Source: Streptomyces roseofulvus
GTDB lineage: Bacteria > Actinomycetota > Actinomycetes > Streptomycetales > Streptomycetaceae
Reading direction: 5' to 3'
DNA length: 64,000 nt
Assembly: GCF_039534915.1 (NCBI RefSeq)
Contig: NZ_BAAAWE010000001.1
Location: 2,294,001-2,358,000, forward strand
Shown here: positions 61,653-64,000 of the stretch, one piece after another
Layout of the letters: the number at the start of each line of letters is the position of its first letter
How positions within the stretch are numbered: the first letter of the stretch is position 1
Made by a program: the position numbers and the translations under genes
The notes under the pieces: model-generated
Told to the model about the DNA's origin: nothing
The model's database searches: none
What the model saw: only the letters and a program-made list of their open reading frames with translations

Positions 61653-62678
61653 TCAGAGCCGGGTCACCGTCACGTGGGACATCATGTTCACCGGGTCGTA
61701 GCGGACCCGGGCGCCCGGGTAGGGGGCGTGGATGACCTGCCCGTTCCCGGCGTAGATGCCGACGTGGCTGGCGTCGCCCCGGTAGGTGACGAGGTCGCCG
61801 GGTTGCGCCTGGGAGAGCGGCACCTGCCGGCCGGCGTACCGCTGGGCGGCCGAGGTGCGCGGCAGGCTGATCCCGGCCTGGCGGTACGACCAGACCATCA
61901 GCCCCGAGCAGTCGAAGGCCGAGGGGCCGGTCGCGCCCCAGACGTACGGCTTGCCGACGGCGCTGCGCGCGGCCAGCACGGCGGCGGCGCCGCGCGAGTC
62001 GGCCGGACCGAGGTCGGCGGGCGGCGGCAGCTCCTCACCGGGGGCCCCGGCGCGTCCGCCGGAGCGGGAGGCCCGCTCGTAGTCGGCGCGCTCGGCGGCG
62101 GTGAGGGAGGCGAGGAGCCGGCGGGCCTCGGCGAGCTTCCGCTCCACCGACCGCTTGTGGCGGGCCACCTCGGCGCGGCTGCGCTCCAGTTCGCCGAGGG
62201 CGGTACGGGCCTCGGCGCGCTCCTGGTCGAGCCGGCGCCGCTCCCGCTGGAGCTCGGTGAGGGCGGCGCTCTGCCGGGCGGTGACCCGGTCGAGGGCGGA
62301 CGCCCGGGCGAGGTAGCTGTCCGGGTCGGAGGAGAGCAGCAGGACCAGGGTGGGGTCGAGGCCGCCGGAGCGGTACTGGGCGCCGGCGAGCGCGCCGAGC
62401 GCGCCCCGCATCCGGTTGATGCGCTCCTGGCCCCGGGCGAGGCTGTCCTGGGCCTGGCGGACCTTGCGGCGCAGGGCGTCGGCCTTCTCGTCCGCCCGGT
62501 TGTAGCCCTCGGCGGCGCGCTCGGCCTCCTCGTACAGGCGGTCGACCTTGGCGCGGGTGGCCTCGGTGCCGGCGCCCGGGTCGGCGGTCGCGGGGACCGC
62601 GCCGAGGGAGGCCGCCGCGGTGGCCGCGGCGGCTGCGGTCAGGACGGTGACCCGGGCGGGTCGGCGGTGGGAGGCCAC
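61653..62678 (-). CDS. Secreted NlpC/P60 peptidoglycan endopeptidase A
   Basis: A 341-residue exported hydrolase. The signal is VTVLTAAAAATAAASLGAVPATA. A long coiled coil (about residues 45-205, EATRAKVDRLYEEAERAAEG...) is followed by the NlpC/P60 domain: SAVGKPYVWGATGPSAFDCSGLMVWSYRQAG with catalytic Cys, DASHVGIYAGNGQVIHAP with His, and a second His. It cleaves stem peptides. The GTG start has GGAGAGCG upstream and gives the same VASHRRP start as the neighbour, which is a paralogue. Probably regulated in growth or sporulation. Confidence 0.91.
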   Translation of the reverse strand: MASHRRPARVTVLTAAAAATAAASLGAVPATADPGAGTEATRAKVDRLYEEAERAAEGYNRADEKADALRRKVRQAQDSLARGQERINRMRGALGALAGAQYRSGGLDPTLVLLLSSDPDSYLARASALDRVTARQSAALTELQRERRRLDQERAEARTALGELERSRAEVARHKRSVERKLAEARRLLASLTAAERADYERASRSGGRAGAPGEELPPPADLGPADSRGAAAVLAARSAVGKPYVWGATGPSAFDCSGLMVWSYRQAGISLPRTSAAQRYAGRQVPLSQAQPGDLVTYRGDASHVGIYAGNGQVIHAPYPGARVRYDPVNMMSHVTVTRL

Positions 62679-62771
62679 GGCTCGCGCTCTCCGTTCGGCT
62701 CGTGCGGACTGGCGCCGCAGACAGTAGCCGCTCCCCCGGCCGCGTCCAACGAAGGCGCCGGGCACACAAAA

Positions 62772-62813
62772 TGACGCCCCGCCGGAGATCACAAGGTCAC
62801 CGGCGGGGCGTCA
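62772..62813. terminator. Terminator between the two NlpC/P60 genes
   Basis: A 14-base perfect stem, TGACGCCCCGCCGG / CCGGCGGGGCGTCA, follows the second NlpC/P60 gene in the leftward direction, with TTTTGTG after it. Confidence 0.82.
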
Positions 62814-62865
62814 GGTCAGCTCGGGGTGCGGCGAACCACCCGTTCGGGCGGCACGGCCGGGCGGG

Positions 62866-63912
62866 TCAGCCGCCGATGCGGACGCCGAACTGGAACGTTC
62901 CCATGTAGTTCATCGACTCGTAGCGGACCACGGCGCCCGGCTTCGGGGCGTGCAGGATCGTGTTGTTGCCCGCGTACAGGCCCACGTGCGACAGGCCGTT
63001 GAAGAAGACCAGGTCGCCCGGGCGGAGCTGGCTGCGGCCGATCTTCACGCCGTCGTTCTGCTGGGTGTACGTGGTGCGGGTCAGCGTGGCGCCGGCCTGG
63101 CGGTAGGCCCACATGGTCAGACCGGAGCAGTCGTACGCGTTGGGGCCCTCGGCGCCGGAGACGTACGGCTTGCCGAGCTGGGTGGCGGCGGCGGAGAGGG
63201 CGGCGGCGCCGAGGCCGCTGGCCGGGGCCTCGTTGCCGAGGTCGAGGCGGGGGGCGGCGGCGCGGGAGGCGCGCTCGGCCTCGGCCCGCTCCTGCTGCTG
63301 GATGCGGGCGCGCTCCTCGGCGGTGAGCGTGTTGAGCAGCTTGCGGGCCTCCGCGAGCTTGCCCTGGATCTTCTTCTTCTTCTCGCCGAGGGTCTTGCGC
63401 ACGTCCTCCAGGTCGGCGAGCTTCGCGGTCGCCTCGGCACGCTCCTGGGCGAGGGCGCGCTGCTTGTCCTGGATGGTGGCGAGAACGTCGGCCTGCTGGT
63501 CGGTGACCCGGCCGATCGCGGACGCCTTGTCGAGGTAGTCGTCCGGGTTCGAGGAGAGGAAGAGCTGGAGCGCCGGGTCGATGCCGCCGGAGCGGTACTG
63601 GGCGCTGGCGACCGAACCGATCTGGTCCCGGAGGGTGTTCAGCTCCTGCTGACCACGCGCCACCCGGTCCTGGATCTGGCCGATCTCCTTCTGCAGCTTG
63701 CCGCGGCGCTCCTCGGCCAGGCTGTGCTGCTCCGTGGCCTCCTCGGCCTCGTGGTAGAGCTTGTCGACCTTCGACTTGACCTCGTCGATCTTCGGCTTGG
63801 GGGCCGCCTGGGCTCCGGTCTGGGCGGAGAGCGCGACGGCGGCGGCCGCGGTCGCGGTGAGCACGGTCACACGGGTGCGGCTCGGCTGCTTGGGTCGACG
63901 GTGGGACGCCAC
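62866..63912 (-). CDS. Secreted NlpC/P60 peptidoglycan endopeptidase B
   Basis: A 348-residue paralogue of the neighbouring gene. The signal is VTVLTATAAAAVALSAQTGAQA, then a coiled coil (about residues 40-230) and the NlpC/P60 domain: TQLGKPYVSGAEGPNAYDCSGLTMWAYRQAG with the catalytic Cys, and GLSHVGLYAGNNTILHAPKPG with His. The start is GTG with AAGGAG. VASHRRPKQPSRTRVTVLTA is common to both copies, so they arose by tandem duplication. The coiled coil probably controls access to the active site, as in RipA-like enzymes. Confidence 0.92.
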   Translation of the reverse strand: MASHRRPKQPSRTRVTVLTATAAAAVALSAQTGAQAAPKPKIDEVKSKVDKLYHEAEEATEQHSLAEERRGKLQKEIGQIQDRVARGQQELNTLRDQIGSVASAQYRSGGIDPALQLFLSSNPDDYLDKASAIGRVTDQQADVLATIQDKQRALAQERAEATAKLADLEDVRKTLGEKKKKIQGKLAEARKLLNTLTAEERARIQQQERAEAERASRAAAPRLDLGNEAPASGLGAAALSAAATQLGKPYVSGAEGPNAYDCSGLTMWAYRQAGATLTRTTYTQQNDGVKIGRSQLRPGDLVFFNGLSHVGLYAGNNTILHAPKPGAVVRYESMNYMGTFQFGVRIGG

Positions 63913-64000
63913 GAAGGCGAGCTCCTTCTTCCTCGAGCCGCCCGGCCGGTCAGGGGCAGGCGGTTCCTCCACGGATCGCCCGGGTGGGTGATCAACCGCG

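Overview
The window comes from a high-GC actinomycete chromosome, almost certainly a Streptomyces. Codon third positions are nearly all G or C, GTG starts are common, and GGAGG-type ribosome binding sites are frequent. From memory, the native gene order matches the S. coelicolor stretch from the dcw cluster (rsmH) through metF, thiE, bfr, aroH and a trpEG fusion to glkA and a pair of NlpC/P60 hydrolases. No rRNA, tRNA or CRISPR array was seen.

Layout: 1-12.5 kb holds rsmH (cut by the window edge), a beta-carbonic anhydrase, a MoxR/DUF58/transglutaminase operon, DUF3040, a methyltransferase, a HEPN protein, and an ABC-like ATPase plus YhgE-type membrane protein with a TetR regulator and a matching palindromic operator. 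12.8-22.7 kb is a foreign integrated element of about 9.9 kb. 22.7-31.7 kb holds DUF4126, an amine-oxidase-like flavoprotein, a Tyr/Gln/Gly-rich membrane protein, metF, thiE, an Rv2175c-like protein, a ferredoxin-reductase-like flavoprotein, and a TPP-riboswitch thiO-thiS-thiG operon. 31.7-41.2 kb holds a PASTA kinase, a deoxyribonuclease IV-type protein, a copper-linked DUF4396 protein, a molybdopterin oxidoreductase, bfr/bfd with an iron box, DAHP synthase and a large secreted amidase. 41.3-64 kb holds a trp attenuator with trpEG, a D-2-hydroxyacid dehydrogenase, a two-component system, lipid and sugar metabolism genes (PlsC-like, glkA, fadD, two glycosyltransferases), a MATE/PadR pair and two NlpC/P60 hydrolases.

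The most unusual part is the integrated element. A tyrosine integrase lies at its right edge. At the left edge there is an orphan in-frame copy of the first nine codons of the DUF4126 gene. The DUF4126 gene at the right edge therefore starts with element-supplied codons, start codon and ribosome binding site. The eight-base sequence CCCCTGGT sits in the same codon phase at both junctions. Between the junctions there are no conjugation genes and no recognisable terminase, portal or tail genes. There is a single P22-type major capsid protein gene, in a leftward set with an XRE regulator, a zinc-finger protein, a winged-helix-like protein and a 57-residue protein. A rightward arm carries a DUF6879/XRE pair, small proteins, a methyltransferase and an M41-like HEAGH metalloprotease without an AAA domain. 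A GT-rich tract of only about 47% GC lies between the two convergent arms. I infer a phage satellite or capsid-only element, but a decayed prophage is not excluded.

Start sites were chosen by reading-frame overlap, ribosome binding sites and family length. Functions are inferred by eye from motifs, without database searches.
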